DNA from: Labilithrix sp.
GTDB lineage: Bacteria > Myxococcota_A > Polyangia > Polyangiales > Polyangiaceae
Direction: 5' to 3'
Assembly: GCA_019637105.1 (NCBI GenBank)
Contig: JAHBWF010000016.1
Span: forward strand, 1 to 64,000
DNA: 64,000 nucleotides
A model generated the notes under the pieces. It saw nothing but the letters and a program-made list of their open reading frames with translations, was not told the DNA's origin and made no database searches. How positions within the stretch are numbered: position 1 is the stretch's first letter; each line of letters begins with the position of its first letter. Shown here in pieces: positions 56,111-64,000 of this stretch. The position numbers and the translations under genes were made by a program.

Positions 56111-56536
56111 TCAACGCGTCGCGCGGAGCACGCTGAAGAGGACGTTCAGGCCGAGGAGCATGAGCGGCCCGAGGCCCATCAGCATCCCGATGATCACGCC
56201 GACGAGGCACGGGACGAATTTGCCGCCCATGCGCCTTCGGTACTCGTCGGCGCGCGCCACCATCAGGATCCAACCGACCCCGCTCGCCAGCGTGAGGATC
56301 GAGACGAGGGCGAACTGGTTCACGCAGGTCCAGCTGAGGAAGCCGAGCGCCGGCACCGCGATCGCGCTCGAGACGAGGCTGCCGATCGCGCGCTGATCGC
56401 CCTCGGCGATGGTCACGAGCGCGGCGCAGCTCCGGCACATGAGGTTCCCGCCCTTGTCGTAGGTCGCGGTGCTCGGATCCATCATGCCGCCGCAACGCGC
56501 ACACTGAACGCCCACGCCGGCCCGGTAGTTCGACAT
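56111..56536 (-). CDS. Membrane protein with N-terminal zinc ribbon
   Basis: A 141-residue protein: a zinc-ribbon pair CARCGG (about residues 11-16) and CRSCAA (about 34-38), then three membrane helices (ALGFLSWTCVNQFALVSIL; VSILTLASGVGWILMVA; VGVIIGMLMGLGPLMLLG). It ends in a short basic segment. It is the last gene in the operon behind the Tat lipoprotein; its start lies 9 bases past that stop. No family is recognised. Cytoplasmic zinc ribbons followed by membrane helices are often adapters or redox-linked membrane parts, but this is inference. Confidence 0.65.
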   Translation of the reverse strand: MSNYRAGVGVQCARCGGMMDPSTATYDKGGNLMCRSCAALVTIAEGDQRAIGSLVSSAIAVPALGFLSWTCVNQFALVSILTLASGVGWILMVARADEYRRRMGGKFVPCLVGVIIGMLMGLGPLMLLGLNVLFSVLRATR

Positions 56537-56545
56537 GACGACGCC

Positions 56546-57970
56546 TTATCCCTTGGGGAGGCCGACGGGAAGGGTCGGCATCGCCTTCTGCACGAGGTCC
56601 GTCTGCGCCAGCGCGTCGGTGACCGTCTGGATCTCGGCGTTGTCCTTGAAGAACGAGAGCTGCTTCTCCGCGCGCTCGACGGCGAAGCGCGACGCGGTGT
56701 TGAGGACGAGGCCCTTCGCCTCCTTCGTCGCGGCCGCGGTCGCCGCCGCGACGAGCGCGTCCGACGAGAGCGATCCGGCGCTCTTCACCGTGTCGACGGT
56801 CGCCATCACGGTGCCGGCGATCTTCCGCGCCTTCTGCGTGTACTCGATGGCCTCGTTGATCACGAGGGCGACCTTGCCGCCGTGCGGGACGATCGCGACG
56901 ATGGTCTGGAGATAGCCGAGGTAGTCGTGGTCGCCGCGCCAGACGTCGAGCACGGTGCGGTAGACCCGCGACGTCGGCAGCCCCGTCATCGCGTCGAGCG
57001 CCTGGAGGAAGGCGCCGACGGCCGCGAGCTTCTTCTCGCGCTCGTCCGCGCGCCATTTGGCGAACTCCGGGCTCGCCTCGATCTTGGCGACGAGCTCCCT
57101 GCCGGCGCCGAGCAGCTTCGCCTTCTCGCCCTCGTCGGCCGGGAAGAGCGGGGCGCGCGCGGGGGCGGCGCTGTCCTCGACGACCGCCAAGAGCACCTTG
57201 CGGATGCTCGCGGCGAGCGTGGCCGAGCCCGCGTCGGTCGCGCGCACGGTCATCCCGACCGCGATGATGTCGGCCTCGATCTGCGCGAGGTGCGCGCGGT
57301 CGTCTTCGAGGCGCTCGACGAGCAAGACGAGGATCTCCTCGTAGTCCTCGACCGTCACCTGGAACGGCAGCTCGTAGGGCAGGCCCTTCGGGTCCTTCTT
57401 CAGCTCGAGGAGCTGCTCGACGAGGCGGTACTGCTCGACGCGGCCCTCCTCGATCGCGTTGCGGATCCGCTGGAGCTGCGCGAGCAGGCGCGTGAGCGCC
57501 CAGTCGAGTCGCCGGATCTCCTCGTAGTCCGTGTGGACGTGATCGCGCGCCTTCTTCCACGCGGCCTCGGCGGCCTTGCGATCGGCGTCGGTCATGCCCG
57601 CGGTGAACATGAGGCGCTCCGGCACCTTCCGCTCGATCGAGAACGCGCGGCCGCCGCCGTCGACCCGCGCGTAGAACGGGACGTCGCGCGACTGCAGCGC
57701 GTCGAGCGCGACCACGCCCTTCTGCGCCAGCACGCGGTAGGCGTCCTGGCTGCTCTCGTCGGCGGAGGTCTGCACGTCGGCGTACTTGCCCGAGTACAGC
57801 TTGTATGCACCATGCACCCATTCGCGCCCATACAGGTGGGCGAGCGGAGTCTCCGGCGGACGCGAGCCGCACGCCGCGAGGAGCGCGGGCGAGCTGACGA
57901 GCGCGACGAGCGGGAACGTCGCGAAGCCGCCGAGCAGCGCGCGGCGGGTGACGCGTCGCGGGTCGCTCAC
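56546..57970 (-). CDS. Tat-exported lipoprotein of unknown function
   Basis: A 474-residue protein. The twin-arginine signal PRRVTRRALLGGFATFP ends with a lipobox AACGSRP. The mature region is largely alpha-helical, with long Ala/Glu/Lys/Arg stretches (FSIERKVPERLMFTAGM; AAEAAWKKARDHVHTDYEEI; EYTQKARKIAGTVMATVDTVK) that look like helix bundles or coiled coils. No domain is recognised. Its GTG overlaps the stop of the collagen-like gene (GTGA), so the two are coupled. The use of the Tat pathway suggests a folded or cofactor-bound protein. A role beside the collagen-like protein is only suggested by context. Confidence 0.65.
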   Translation of the reverse strand: MSDPRRVTRRALLGGFATFPLVALVSSPALLAACGSRPPETPLAHLYGREWVHGAYKLYSGKYADVQTSADESSQDAYRVLAQKGVVALDALQSRDVPFYARVDGGGRAFSIERKVPERLMFTAGMTDADRKAAEAAWKKARDHVHTDYEEIRRLDWALTRLLAQLQRIRNAIEEGRVEQYRLVEQLLELKKDPKGLPYELPFQVTVEDYEEILVLLVERLEDDRAHLAQIEADIIAVGMTVRATDAGSATLAASIRKVLLAVVEDSAAPARAPLFPADEGEKAKLLGAGRELVAKIEASPEFAKWRADEREKKLAAVGAFLQALDAMTGLPTSRVYRTVLDVWRGDHDYLGYLQTIVAIVPHGGKVALVINEAIEYTQKARKIAGTVMATVDTVKSAGSLSSDALVAAATAAATKEAKGLVLNTASRFAVERAEKQLSFFKDNAEIQTVTDALAQTDLVQKAMPTLPVGLPKG

Positions 57971-59181
57971 AGGATCGTGATCTCCGGAGCGTCGCGGAAC
58001 TTCTCCTTGACGTCCCCCGGCTTGGCGGCGGCGCGGCCGGGCGGACCTTGGCGCCCGGCGCCGCCGGCGGATCCCTGCGACCCTTCGCTGCCGTCGGAGC
58101 CGCGCGGCGCCTGCGGCGGCGACTGACCGCTCGAGCCCGACGGCGTCATGCCGCTGCCGCCCGGCCCCGCGCCGCCGCCGTGCCCTCCCGCGCCCGCGCT
58201 CCCCGCGCTGCCGCCGCTGACGTCGAGGCGGATCTGGCCGGCGAGGTCGGCGAACCGTGCGTCATACACGAGATCGATCGTCCCGCCCGGGCCGCCGTTG
58301 CCGCCGTTGCCGCCGGCCCCGCCTTGCCCGCCCTTTCCGCCCGGTCCGCCGGGGTTGCCGCCGCCGCCGCGCCCCCCCCGCCCGCCGGCGCCTCCGTGAC
58401 CGCCGACTCCGCCCGCGCCTCCGTTCGCGCGGAGCGTGACGGGCTGTCCCTCCGGCACGAGGAGGAAGTCCTGCGTGTCGCCCTCGATGGTGATCGCGAC
58501 GAGGCGATCGTAAAACGGCGTCTTCACGACCGTCGCGAACGCCGTGAGGTGCGGCCCGGGCGCGCCGTCGCCGCCGGCCCCGCCGCCCGTCCCGCTGCCG
58601 CCGTCCCCGCCGGCGCCGCCGGCGGACGAGGTCGAGCCGCTCGCTCCGTCCTTGCCCGCCGCGCCCTCGCTGCCGTCGCTGCCGCTGGCGCCGGGCGACG
58701 CGGAGCCGCCCGCGCCCGTGATGCACGAGTAGTCGGGTTTGTACGTCGTGGTGAACGAGAACTTGTCGGGCCGGCGCTTGAAGACGCTCTTGATCTCGAA
58801 CTCCTTGCCGGCCGTGGCGAGGACGTTGGGGTTCGGCGCGAACCAGCCGTCGCGATCGAACTTGCCTTGCTCGCTGTGGAAGGCGAAGTCGACGAAGTCG
58901 AGCTTGTCGTTCTTGTTCGCGTCGCGGCCGGCCCAGGTCTCGACCTGCTTCGCGCTCTTGTCGCCCTCCAGGACGACCTCCGCGAACACCGCCATCTGCA
59001 CGGGCTCGCGCGGGCAGATCGTCTTCTGCTGGCGCCGCAGGTCGACGGCCATCGACTTCACCTCCGCCTTGTCCAGGCTGATGGTGTCGTTGCCGGCCAG
59101 ACGGCGGAAAAATCCGCATCCGGATGCAGAGGCGACGAGGACGAGGGCGATGAGCGCGCGCGCGGGGCTGGACGAAGGCAT
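57967..59181 (-). CDS. Collagen-like Gly-rich lipoprotein
   Basis: A 404-residue secreted lipoprotein (ALIALVLVASASGC). Residues 25-160 are a globular N-terminal domain (ISLDKAEVKSMAVDLRRQQ; WAGRDANKNDKLDFVDFAF). Three collagen-like Gly-X-Y regions follow (about 175-225, 262-305 and 335-385), rich in GAGG, GGHGGAGG and GGPGG, separated by beta-strand segments (LTAFATVVKTPFYDRLVAI; GGTIDLVYDARFADLAGQI). Long Gly-rich tracts can form polyproline-II or collagen-like helices and are rare in Gram-negative lipoproteins. A TAGTAT hexamer lies 13 bases upstream. It is the first gene of a coupled operon with the Tat lipoprotein. Confidence 0.75.
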   Translation of the reverse strand: MPSSSPARALIALVLVASASGCGFFRRLAGNDTISLDKAEVKSMAVDLRRQQKTICPREPVQMAVFAEVVLEGDKSAKQVETWAGRDANKNDKLDFVDFAFHSEQGKFDRDGWFAPNPNVLATAGKEFEIKSVFKRRPDKFSFTTTYKPDYSCITGAGGSASPGASGSDGSEGAAGKDGASGSTSSAGGAGGDGGSGTGGGAGGDGAPGPHLTAFATVVKTPFYDRLVAITIEGDTQDFLLVPEGQPVTLRANGGAGGVGGHGGAGGRGGRGGGGNPGGPGGKGGQGGAGGNGGNGGPGGTIDLVYDARFADLAGQIRLDVSGGSAGSAGAGGHGGGAGPGGSGMTPSGSSGQSPPQAPRGSDGSEGSQGSAGGAGRQGPPGRAAAKPGDVKEKFRDAPEITIL

Positions 59182-59314
59182 GACGTTCGCGGCCATACTA
59201 CGCCAGGCGGGCGCCGACCTTCCCGAATGGCGGACGCGCCTGGAGCCGTATCGGCTCGCCTCGCCCATCCGGGAGAGCCCGATTACGGCGTTCCCGAGGG
59301 TTGCGAGATGCGCT

Positions 59315-59875
59315 CTATTCGCAGGTCCCCGAGGTCGGGAGGCACTGGCGGCTCGACCCGAGCTGCGCGCAGGCGAAGCCTTCCGGACAGTCGGTCGACG
59401 AGCAGGCCTGACCGCAGAAGCCGCGCGCCGCCGGAGGGCCGGCGTCCTCGCCGTCCGCGCCGCTCGGCGGTCCGCCGCGGAGGACGCAGAGCGCCCCCGA
59501 AGCGCAGTCGTCGTTCGAGGTGCACGCGACGCAGAGCGCGCCGCCGCCGGTCGTCCCGCCGTCGTCGACCGGCGGTGCCGGGGCCGGGCCCGCGTCGGCG
59601 GGCGGCGGCTCGGGGAGCGGCTCGACGCCCGGACGCTGGCGGTCGGGATCGCGGTAGCAGTCGTCCCAGCACTGGTCCCAGCACGTCGGATAACAACCCC
59701 AGCCGTCGCACCAGTAATCGCAGACCGTACGGCAGCGGCGCACGACGTAGTCGCAGTCGCGGTAGCTCGCGCGGTCGTCGCCGCAGCTCGCGGCGAGCAG
59801 GACCGTGAACGCGGTCGCGCCGAGCGTGGCCGCGAGACGCAGCGCGCTCGGGAGCTTCGATCCCGCCGGGGCCAT
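59315..59875 (-). CDS. Cys/Trp-rich lipoprotein
   Basis: A 186-residue lipoprotein (signal ending VLLAASCGDD). Residues 40-75 form a dense motif of Cys and Trp (CDYVVRRC, CDYWCDGWGC, CWDQCWDDC), at least ten Cys in 35 residues. A Pro/Asp/Ala linker follows, and the C-terminal 70 residues have the common Cys-rich module (TSNDDCASGALC; CSSTDCPEGFAC). No known family fits, but the dense motif suggests disulphide or metal binding. The ATG has AAGAGAG upstream. It lies between the envC gene and the collagen-like operon on the same strand. Confidence 0.7.
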   Translation of the reverse strand: MAPAGSKLPSALRLAATLGATAFTVLLAASCGDDRASYRDCDYVVRRCRTVCDYWCDGWGCYPTCWDQCWDDCYRDPDRQRPGVEPLPEPPPADAGPAPAPPVDDGGTTGGGALCVACTSNDDCASGALCVLRGGPPSGADGEDAGPPAARGFCGQACSSTDCPEGFACAQLGSSRQCLPTSGTCE

Positions 59876-59941
59876 CTCTCTTCTTTGCGCCTTCGCGGGC
59901 CAAAGCGCAATGTGCGCGCGCGGATCCTCCGATCCGCGCGT

Positions 59942-60985
59942 TCAGAGGCCGAGCCAGGCCGCCGGGGAGACCGTCTGCGTGGCGTGGCGGATCTCGAAGT
60001 AGAGCATCGGCCCGCGGCCCTCGTCGCCCACCGTGCCGATCCGCTCGCCCGCGGAGACCTCGTCGCCGACCCTCACGTCCATCGCGGCGAGGTTGCCGCT
60101 CACGGTGTAGTAGTGATCGCCGTGGTCGACGATGACGAGGCGGCCGTAAGGACCGTAGCGATCGGCGAACGCCACGCGTCCGCCGAAGACGGCGCGGACG
60201 GGCGCGCCGAGCACGCTCTTGATCTCGAGGCCCGGGCCGTCGGTGCCCTCGCGCTTCGCGGGCCGGACCTCCGAGCGGCCCGCGAGCGGGAAGAGGAGCC
60301 GGCCCTTCGACGAGGCGAAGCCCCCCGGCAGCGCGGCGGGCGCCGCGCCGTTTCCGCCGTAGACCGCGACGTACTCGGTCGATCCGCTCGACGTCTCGAA
60401 CGCGCGGTCGAAGGCCTGCTGCCGCCTCGCCTCGTCCTCCACGGCCAGGCGCGCGGCGTCCATCGCCGTGCGCTGGCTCGCGAGCGCGACGCGATCGCGC
60501 GCGATGCGCTCGAGCGCGTGAGAGAGCTGGACGCCGCGCTCGCGGAGCTTCTTCTCGGCGACGAGCTCCGCGGCGAGCGAGCGCCGCGAGCGCTCGACGC
60601 GCAGCGCGTGCGAGACGAGCTCGTTGAAGCCGCCGCCGACGGGCAACATCCCCGCGCGCGTCAGCCGGTAGAACGCGCGGCCGCGCGTGAGCGAGCGCGC
60701 GTGGGCCGCGGCGATCTTCCCGCCGAGCTCCGTGAGCTCGCGCTTCGAGACCTCCTCCTCGGCGTCGAGATCGGCGATCCGGCGATCGAGCGCGGCGAGC
60801 GCGAGCGCGGGCGACGCCTGGCTGCTCTGGAGCGCCGGCGGCGCCGCCGCCGGGCCGACGGGGACGAGATCCGGATCGCGATCGTGCGCGCCCGGCGCCG
60901 CGTTGCCGTCGCCGGCGGACAGGACCGCCGCGGCGAACGCGACGACGACGGCGAGCGGCGTCCGCGGCGAGGAGAGGCGGCTCAT
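59942..60985 (-). CDS. envC: EnvC-like murein hydrolase activator (degenerate LytM/M23)
   Basis: A 347-residue periplasmic partner of FtsEX. The signal peptide ends near GDGNA. A long coiled-coil region (about residues 60-200; AALDRRIADLDAEEEVSKRE) leads to a C-terminal LytM domain. It has the EnvC-type ending (LYFEIRH...VSPAAWLGL) but lacks the zinc-binding residues of active M23 enzymes: the HxxxD loop reads GTDGPGLEI, and the HxH-type positions read YTVSGNL and LYFE. This is as in E. coli EnvC, so it probably activates amidases by protein contact. The ATG overlaps the ftsX stop (ATGA). Placement after ftsE-ftsX strongly supports this role. Confidence 0.85.
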   Translation of the reverse strand: MSRLSSPRTPLAVVVAFAAAVLSAGDGNAAPGAHDRDPDLVPVGPAAAPPALQSSQASPALALAALDRRIADLDAEEEVSKRELTELGGKIAAAHARSLTRGRAFYRLTRAGMLPVGGGFNELVSHALRVERSRRSLAAELVAEKKLRERGVQLSHALERIARDRVALASQRTAMDAARLAVEDEARRQQAFDRAFETSSGSTEYVAVYGGNGAAPAALPGGFASSKGRLLFPLAGRSEVRPAKREGTDGPGLEIKSVLGAPVRAVFGGRVAFADRYGPYGRLVIVDHGDHYYTVSGNLAAMDVRVGDEVSAGERIGTVGDEGRGPMLYFEIRHATQTVSPAAWLGL

Positions 60986-61872
60986 ACCGTGACGAGCCTC
61001 CGGAGGCCGAGGAGCGCGGCGAACGTCCCGAGCAGCATGCCGACCGCCACCATCCCGACGATGACCTGCCACGGCAAGAACGACGGCTCGACGCCGACGA
61101 GCGAGGCGAGCTCCGCGTCGAGCCGACCGCGCACGACGAAGAAGAGGCCGGCGAGCAGGCCGATGGCGCCGGTCGCGCCGAGCGCGCCCTGCGACATGCC
61201 CTCGACGAGGAACGGCCCCTTGATGAAGCGATCGGTCGCGCCGACGAGCTTCAGCACCTCGACCTCCGTCCGGCGGCGCTGCAGCGCGAGGCGGATCGTC
61301 GAGCCGACCACCGCGAGCACCGACGCGAAGACGACCAGCGCGAGCAGCGCGGCCGCGGCCACGCCGCCGCGGATCAGGCGCCCGAGCCGCTCGGTCCACG
61401 CCTGGTAGGTCTCGACGTCGTCGACCGCGGGGAGCTTCTGCAGCTTCCCGACGACGTCGGCGAGCTCGGCGTCGGTGACGTCGTTGCTCACCTCGATCTC
61501 GAGCGACGCCGGGAACGCCTCGACCGGCAGCGCGGCGAGCTCGGCGCGCGGGTCGGCCTCCTTCTGGCCGAACTCGGCGCGCGCCTGCGACGACGAGACG
61601 TAGCGGACGCTCGTGACGACGGGCACGGCGGCGAGCGCGGACTTGAGCTGCTCGACGTCCTGCGCCGCCGCGTTGTCCTTCAGGTAGATCGACGCGCGGC
61701 CGGCGTGCGCCCAGCGCTCCTCGATCGAGCGGAGGTTCGTGAGGACGAGGAGCGCGGCGCCGAGGCAGACGAACGCGACCGCGAGCGAGAACACGCTGAG
61801 CGCGTGCAGCCTCCACTCGCGGAGCATCCCGCGCCTCGCCCTTCGCGTCGTGCCGATGGATCCGTCGAGCAT
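60982..61872 (-). CDS. ftsX: Cell division protein FtsX
   Basis: The membrane subunit of the FtsEX complex, 296 residues with four membrane helices: one near residue 20-40 (ALSVFSLAVAFVCLGAALLVL), a large periplasmic loop with a PVVTSVRYVSSSQAR type fold, then three C-terminal helices (ALLALVVFASVLAVVGSTIRL; ATGAIGLLAGLFFVV; VIVGMVAVGMLLGTFAAL). The LKLVGATDRFIKGPFLVEG stretch is the FtsX cytoplasmic signature. The ATG at 61872 has AAGGA six bases upstream; a longer in-frame ATG at 61902 lacks a ribosome site. Signals from FtsE ATP hydrolysis pass through it to EnvC. Confidence 0.9.
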   Translation of the reverse strand: MLDGSIGTTRRARRGMLREWRLHALSVFSLAVAFVCLGAALLVLTNLRSIEERWAHAGRASIYLKDNAAAQDVEQLKSALAAVPVVTSVRYVSSSQARAEFGQKEADPRAELAALPVEAFPASLEIEVSNDVTDAELADVVGKLQKLPAVDDVETYQAWTERLGRLIRGGVAAAALLALVVFASVLAVVGSTIRLALQRRRTEVEVLKLVGATDRFIKGPFLVEGMSQGALGATGAIGLLAGLFFVVRGRLDAELASLVGVEPSFLPWQVIVGMVAVGMLLGTFAALLGLRRLVTV

Positions 61873-61921
61873 GTCATTCCTTCGTGGGGATGACGCGGTC
61901 ATCCCGAGGTCGGAGCGCCGG

Positions 61922-62794
61922 TCAGACCGGCAGCGCGTTGTCGTAGAGGTCGTCTTCGGCCATCGCCACGCCGTTGGGGACGTCGACGGCCTTGCCTTCG
62001 TCGAGGACGAGCAGCCGGCGCGCGCGGACGTCGAGCAGCGAGCGGTCGTGCGTCGCGAAGAGCACGGTGGTGCCGCCCTCGTGGATCTCCTCGAACAGGC
62101 CGAGGACGTCGAGCGCGAGCTGAGGATCGAGGTTGCCGGTCGGCTCGTCGGCGAGGATAAGCGCGGGCTCGCCGACGATGGCGCGGGCGACGGCGACGCG
62201 CTGCTGCTCGCCGCCGGAGAGCACGCCGGCCGGATCGCCGCCGCGGCCCTGGAGGCCGACGCGCTCGAGGGCCTCGCCGACGCGCGAACGGATGAGGCGC
62301 GACGGGAGGCCGAGCACCTCGAGCGTGATCGCGACGTTCTCGAAGACGCTCCAGGACTGCACGAGCTTGAAGTCCTGGAAGACGACGCCGATGTTGCGGC
62401 GGAGGAACGGGATCGACTCCTCGCGCAAGCGGACGATGTCGCGGCCGAGGAAGAGGATGCGCCCCTCGTCGGGCTTCTCCGCGGCGTACAAGATGCGAAG
62501 GAGGGTGCTCTTGCCCGACCCGCTCGGACCGGTGATGAAGACGAACTCGCCGCGCTCGATGATGAGGTTCAAGCCGCGGAGGACGGGGGCGCCCGGCCGG
62601 TAGGACTTGTAGACGTCCTCGAACATGAGGATGGGGCGGTTCGCGGCCTCACGCGTGAAGCGCTCGGCCCCGGCGCGGAGGAGCGGCCTGAAGGCGCGGG
62701 AGCTCGACTCGACCTCGTCGTCGTCCCGTGAAGCCACACGCCCTCGCCCGCCCTCGGGCGCTCGCCGGAGGCTCCGATCCTCGCGATGACTCAT
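61922..62794 (-). CDS. ftsE: Cell division ATP-binding protein FtsE with N-terminal extension
   Basis: The ABC ATPase of FtsEX, 290 residues. The ATPase core has ITGPSGSGKSTLL (Walker A), FQDFKLV (Q-loop), VLSGGEQQRVAVARAI (signature) and LILADEPTGNLDP (Walker B). The conventional start of FtsE would be at MFEDVYKSY near 62628; the frame extends another 55 residues with Arg/Ser-rich sequence from an ATG at 62794, preceded by TACCCG seven bases upstream. If the longer start is used, FtsE has a basic N-terminal tail, unusual in the family. The operon is ftsE-ftsX-envC. Confidence 0.85.
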   Translation of the reverse strand: MSHREDRSLRRAPEGGRGRVASRDDDEVESSSRAFRPLLRAGAERFTREAANRPILMFEDVYKSYRPGAPVLRGLNLIIERGEFVFITGPSGSGKSTLLRILYAAEKPDEGRILFLGRDIVRLREESIPFLRRNIGVVFQDFKLVQSWSVFENVAITLEVLGLPSRLIRSRVGEALERVGLQGRGGDPAGVLSGGEQQRVAVARAIVGEPALILADEPTGNLDPQLALDVLGLFEEIHEGGTTVLFATHDRSLLDVRARRLLVLDEGKAVDVPNGVAMAEDDLYDNALPV

Positions 62795-63091
62795 GATTGT
62801 CCGGGTATCAGCTCGCTCGATCCACCGACAAGTTTTCGACCGAGCGGGCGTTCGACCCGAGCCGTCCGGAGCGGCCTGGTACGGGGGAGGTGCGGGGCCG
62901 TCGGGCGAGCGCGGCGTCGGGGCGGACCGACGCCGCCGGCGCGCGGAGCGGCTTCCCTCGGGGGCCGGCCGGCGAATACCATCCGAGGATCGCCGTCGAA
63001 CCTCGATGGCGCCCGAGACGCGCGGTCGCGACGGGACCGTCGAAAGCACGCGCCGTGGCCCTCGCCTCGGCGTCGAGAGGAGCGGAAGAAG

Positions 63092-64000
63092 ATGAGGGTG
63101 AAGCTAGCCGGGCTCATGGCCATGATTCTCACGGCGTCCTGTGCGGTGCAGATCGGCACCGACGGCGGCGGAGGCGGCAGCGGCTCGGCCCCCCGTTCAC
63201 CGCAGGCGCGGCGCGCGCCGCCGCCTCCCCCTCCGCCGCCCGCGAAGCGCACCGCCGCCGCGACCCCGGCGCCCGCCCGGACGCCCGCGCGCACACCTAC
63301 ACCTGCACCTGCCACCAGCCCCACGCAGTCCACCGCCACCGCGCCGAACAAGCTCCTCGCCATGACCGCGGACTCGGGCATCAACCTCGCGTTGGTCCAG
63401 ACGATCGCGAAGCGCAACCCGAAGGGCTGCGGGTACGTCGAGGTCTCCAACAAGAACTGGGTCTACATCGACTGCGGCAAGTACCAGCCGGCGACCAAGG
63501 CGGTGCCTCGCCTCTCGCCGCGCAAGGCGAAGGTCGTCAAGTCGCGTCAGTACCTCTTCACCCCGCTCCGCACGCAGCTCCGCAACTCGGCGATCCGGAT
63601 CGGACCGGCGACGGCGCCGAAGAGCGGCGGGGGCACCGCGGTCGCGACGGGCGGCGCGCCCGCCGCCGGCGGCCCCGTGCAGATCGGCGAGAATTACCCC
63701 GACACGGTCGACCACCGCACCACGAAGCTCGAGGGCCCGATCAAGAACCAGGGCGGGGTCGGCTCGTGCACCGGACACTCGCTCTCGAGCGCGCTCGACA
63801 ACGCGGCGATCCGCGCCGGCAACCTCAAGCCGAACGACCTCGATCGCATGACCTCGCCGATGCACGTGTGGTCGCGCTACGGCCTGCCCAACATGGGCGC
63901 CGCCGCCGACGGCAACATCGGTCAGCCGGTCTCGATCTACACGACGTGGAAGCAGAACGACAAAGAGGCCTGCATGCTCTTCCAGGGGAAGGGCTCGTAC
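63092..64000 (+). CDS. Papain-family (C1A) cysteine protease lipoprotein, partial at right edge
   Basis: The ATG at 63092 (AGGAG 10 bases upstream) opens a 303-codon frame running to the window end. Signal MRVKLAGLMAMILTASC with lipobox Cys17, then a Gly/Ser run, a Pro run and Ala/Thr/Pro linker (to about residue 85). The prodomain-like region (LALVQTIAKRNPKGCGYVEV) is followed by the catalytic start: VDHRTTKLEGPIKNQGGVGSC with the nucleophile Cys in QGGVGSCTGHS, the C1A signature. The His and Asn of the triad lie beyond the edge. It is a probable secreted or surface protease. Divergent from ftsE, 297 bases away. Confidence 0.85.
   Translation, partial: MRVKLAGLMAMILTASCAVQIGTDGGGGGSGSAPRSPQARRAPPPPPPPPAKRTAAATPAPARTPARTPTPAPATSPTQSTATAPNKLLAMTADSGINLALVQTIAKRNPKGCGYVEVSNKNWVYIDCGKYQPATKAVPRLSPRKAKVVKSRQYLFTPLRTQLRNSAIRIGPATAPKSGGGTAVATGGAPAAGGPVQIGENYPDTVDHRTTKLEGPIKNQGGVGSCTGHSLSSALDNAAIRAGNLKPNDLDRMTSPMHVWSRYGLPNMGAAADGNIGQPVSIYTTWKQNDKEACMLFQGKGSY

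Overview
The window is a chromosomal segment of roughly 70 % GC from a Gram-negative, predatory/soil-type bacterium, most likely a member of the Myxococcota (class Polyangia or a relative). The inference rests on several features seen together: a TIGR02266-type PilZ protein with a long Ala/Pro linker, a membrane-spanning Ser/Thr kinase with a C-terminal sensor part, many lipoproteins with Ser/Gly or Asp/Thr/Gly low-complexity linkers and Cys-rich tails, a Tat-dependent lipoprotein dioxygenase, and a very large EcxA-like zinc protease. No rRNA, tRNA, insertion sequence, prophage or CRISPR array is visible. Codon use is uniformly GC3-rich, so nothing looks recently transferred.

Layout. 1-1.4 kb: two head-to-head PilZ genes. 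1.5-9.3 kb: a deoxyhypusine-synthase-family gene, a LysR regulator divergent from an RND efflux permease/adaptor pair (a palindromic operator lies between them), and a SirB1-like gene. 9.4-12.7 kb: small envelope lipoproteins and a translationally coupled three-gene operon (lipoprotein, YiiX-type papain-like amidase, outer-membrane protein), then a divergent outer-membrane protein. 12.9-25.6 kb: a transmembrane Ser/Thr kinase, an HD-domain protein, several secreted lipoproteins, an intradiol-dioxygenase-like Tat lipoprotein, a TFIIB-zinc-ribbon protein, an amidohydrolase fused to calcium-binding TSP3 repeats, a radical SAM protein and a VOC protein. 25.6-32.1 kb (minus strand): a GspE/PilB-type ATPase, a Ycf46-like AAA ATPase, a TrkA-gated potassium channel and HflX. 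32.3-41.3 kb: a TlpA-like thioredoxin, polysaccharide deacetylase, TIM-barrel glycosidase plus TPR/PEGA protein, metallophosphoesterase, PrmC and phosphoglucomutase/phosphomannomutase. 41.4-50.9 kb: a zinc-ribbon/Gly-Tyr-repeat membrane protein, a 1341-residue metalloprotease, a Cys-rich lipoprotein and a PcrA/UvrD helicase. 51-56 kb: grpE-dnaK, a LuxR regulator and a short LeuA-family enzyme. 56.1-59.9 kb: a coupled operon of a collagen-like lipoprotein, a Tat lipoprotein and a zinc-ribbon membrane protein, preceded by a Cys/Trp-rich lipoprotein. 59.9-62.8 kb: ftsE-ftsX-envC. The right edge cuts through a papain-family protease lipoprotein gene.

Three themes stand out. (1) Many start codons are preceded by a TANNNT hexamer exactly 7 or 8 bases upstream and have no Shine-Dalgarno sequence, a signature of leaderless transcripts. 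(2) Genes in operons are repeatedly joined by 4-base stop/start overlaps (ATGA, GTGA, TTGA). (3) Much of the coding capacity is directed to the cell envelope: at least ten lipoproteins, four beta-barrel or outer-membrane candidates, cell-wall division factors and polysaccharide-active enzymes. The FtsEX partner has a degenerate LytM active site like E. coli EnvC, so it is probably an amidase activator and not a peptidase.
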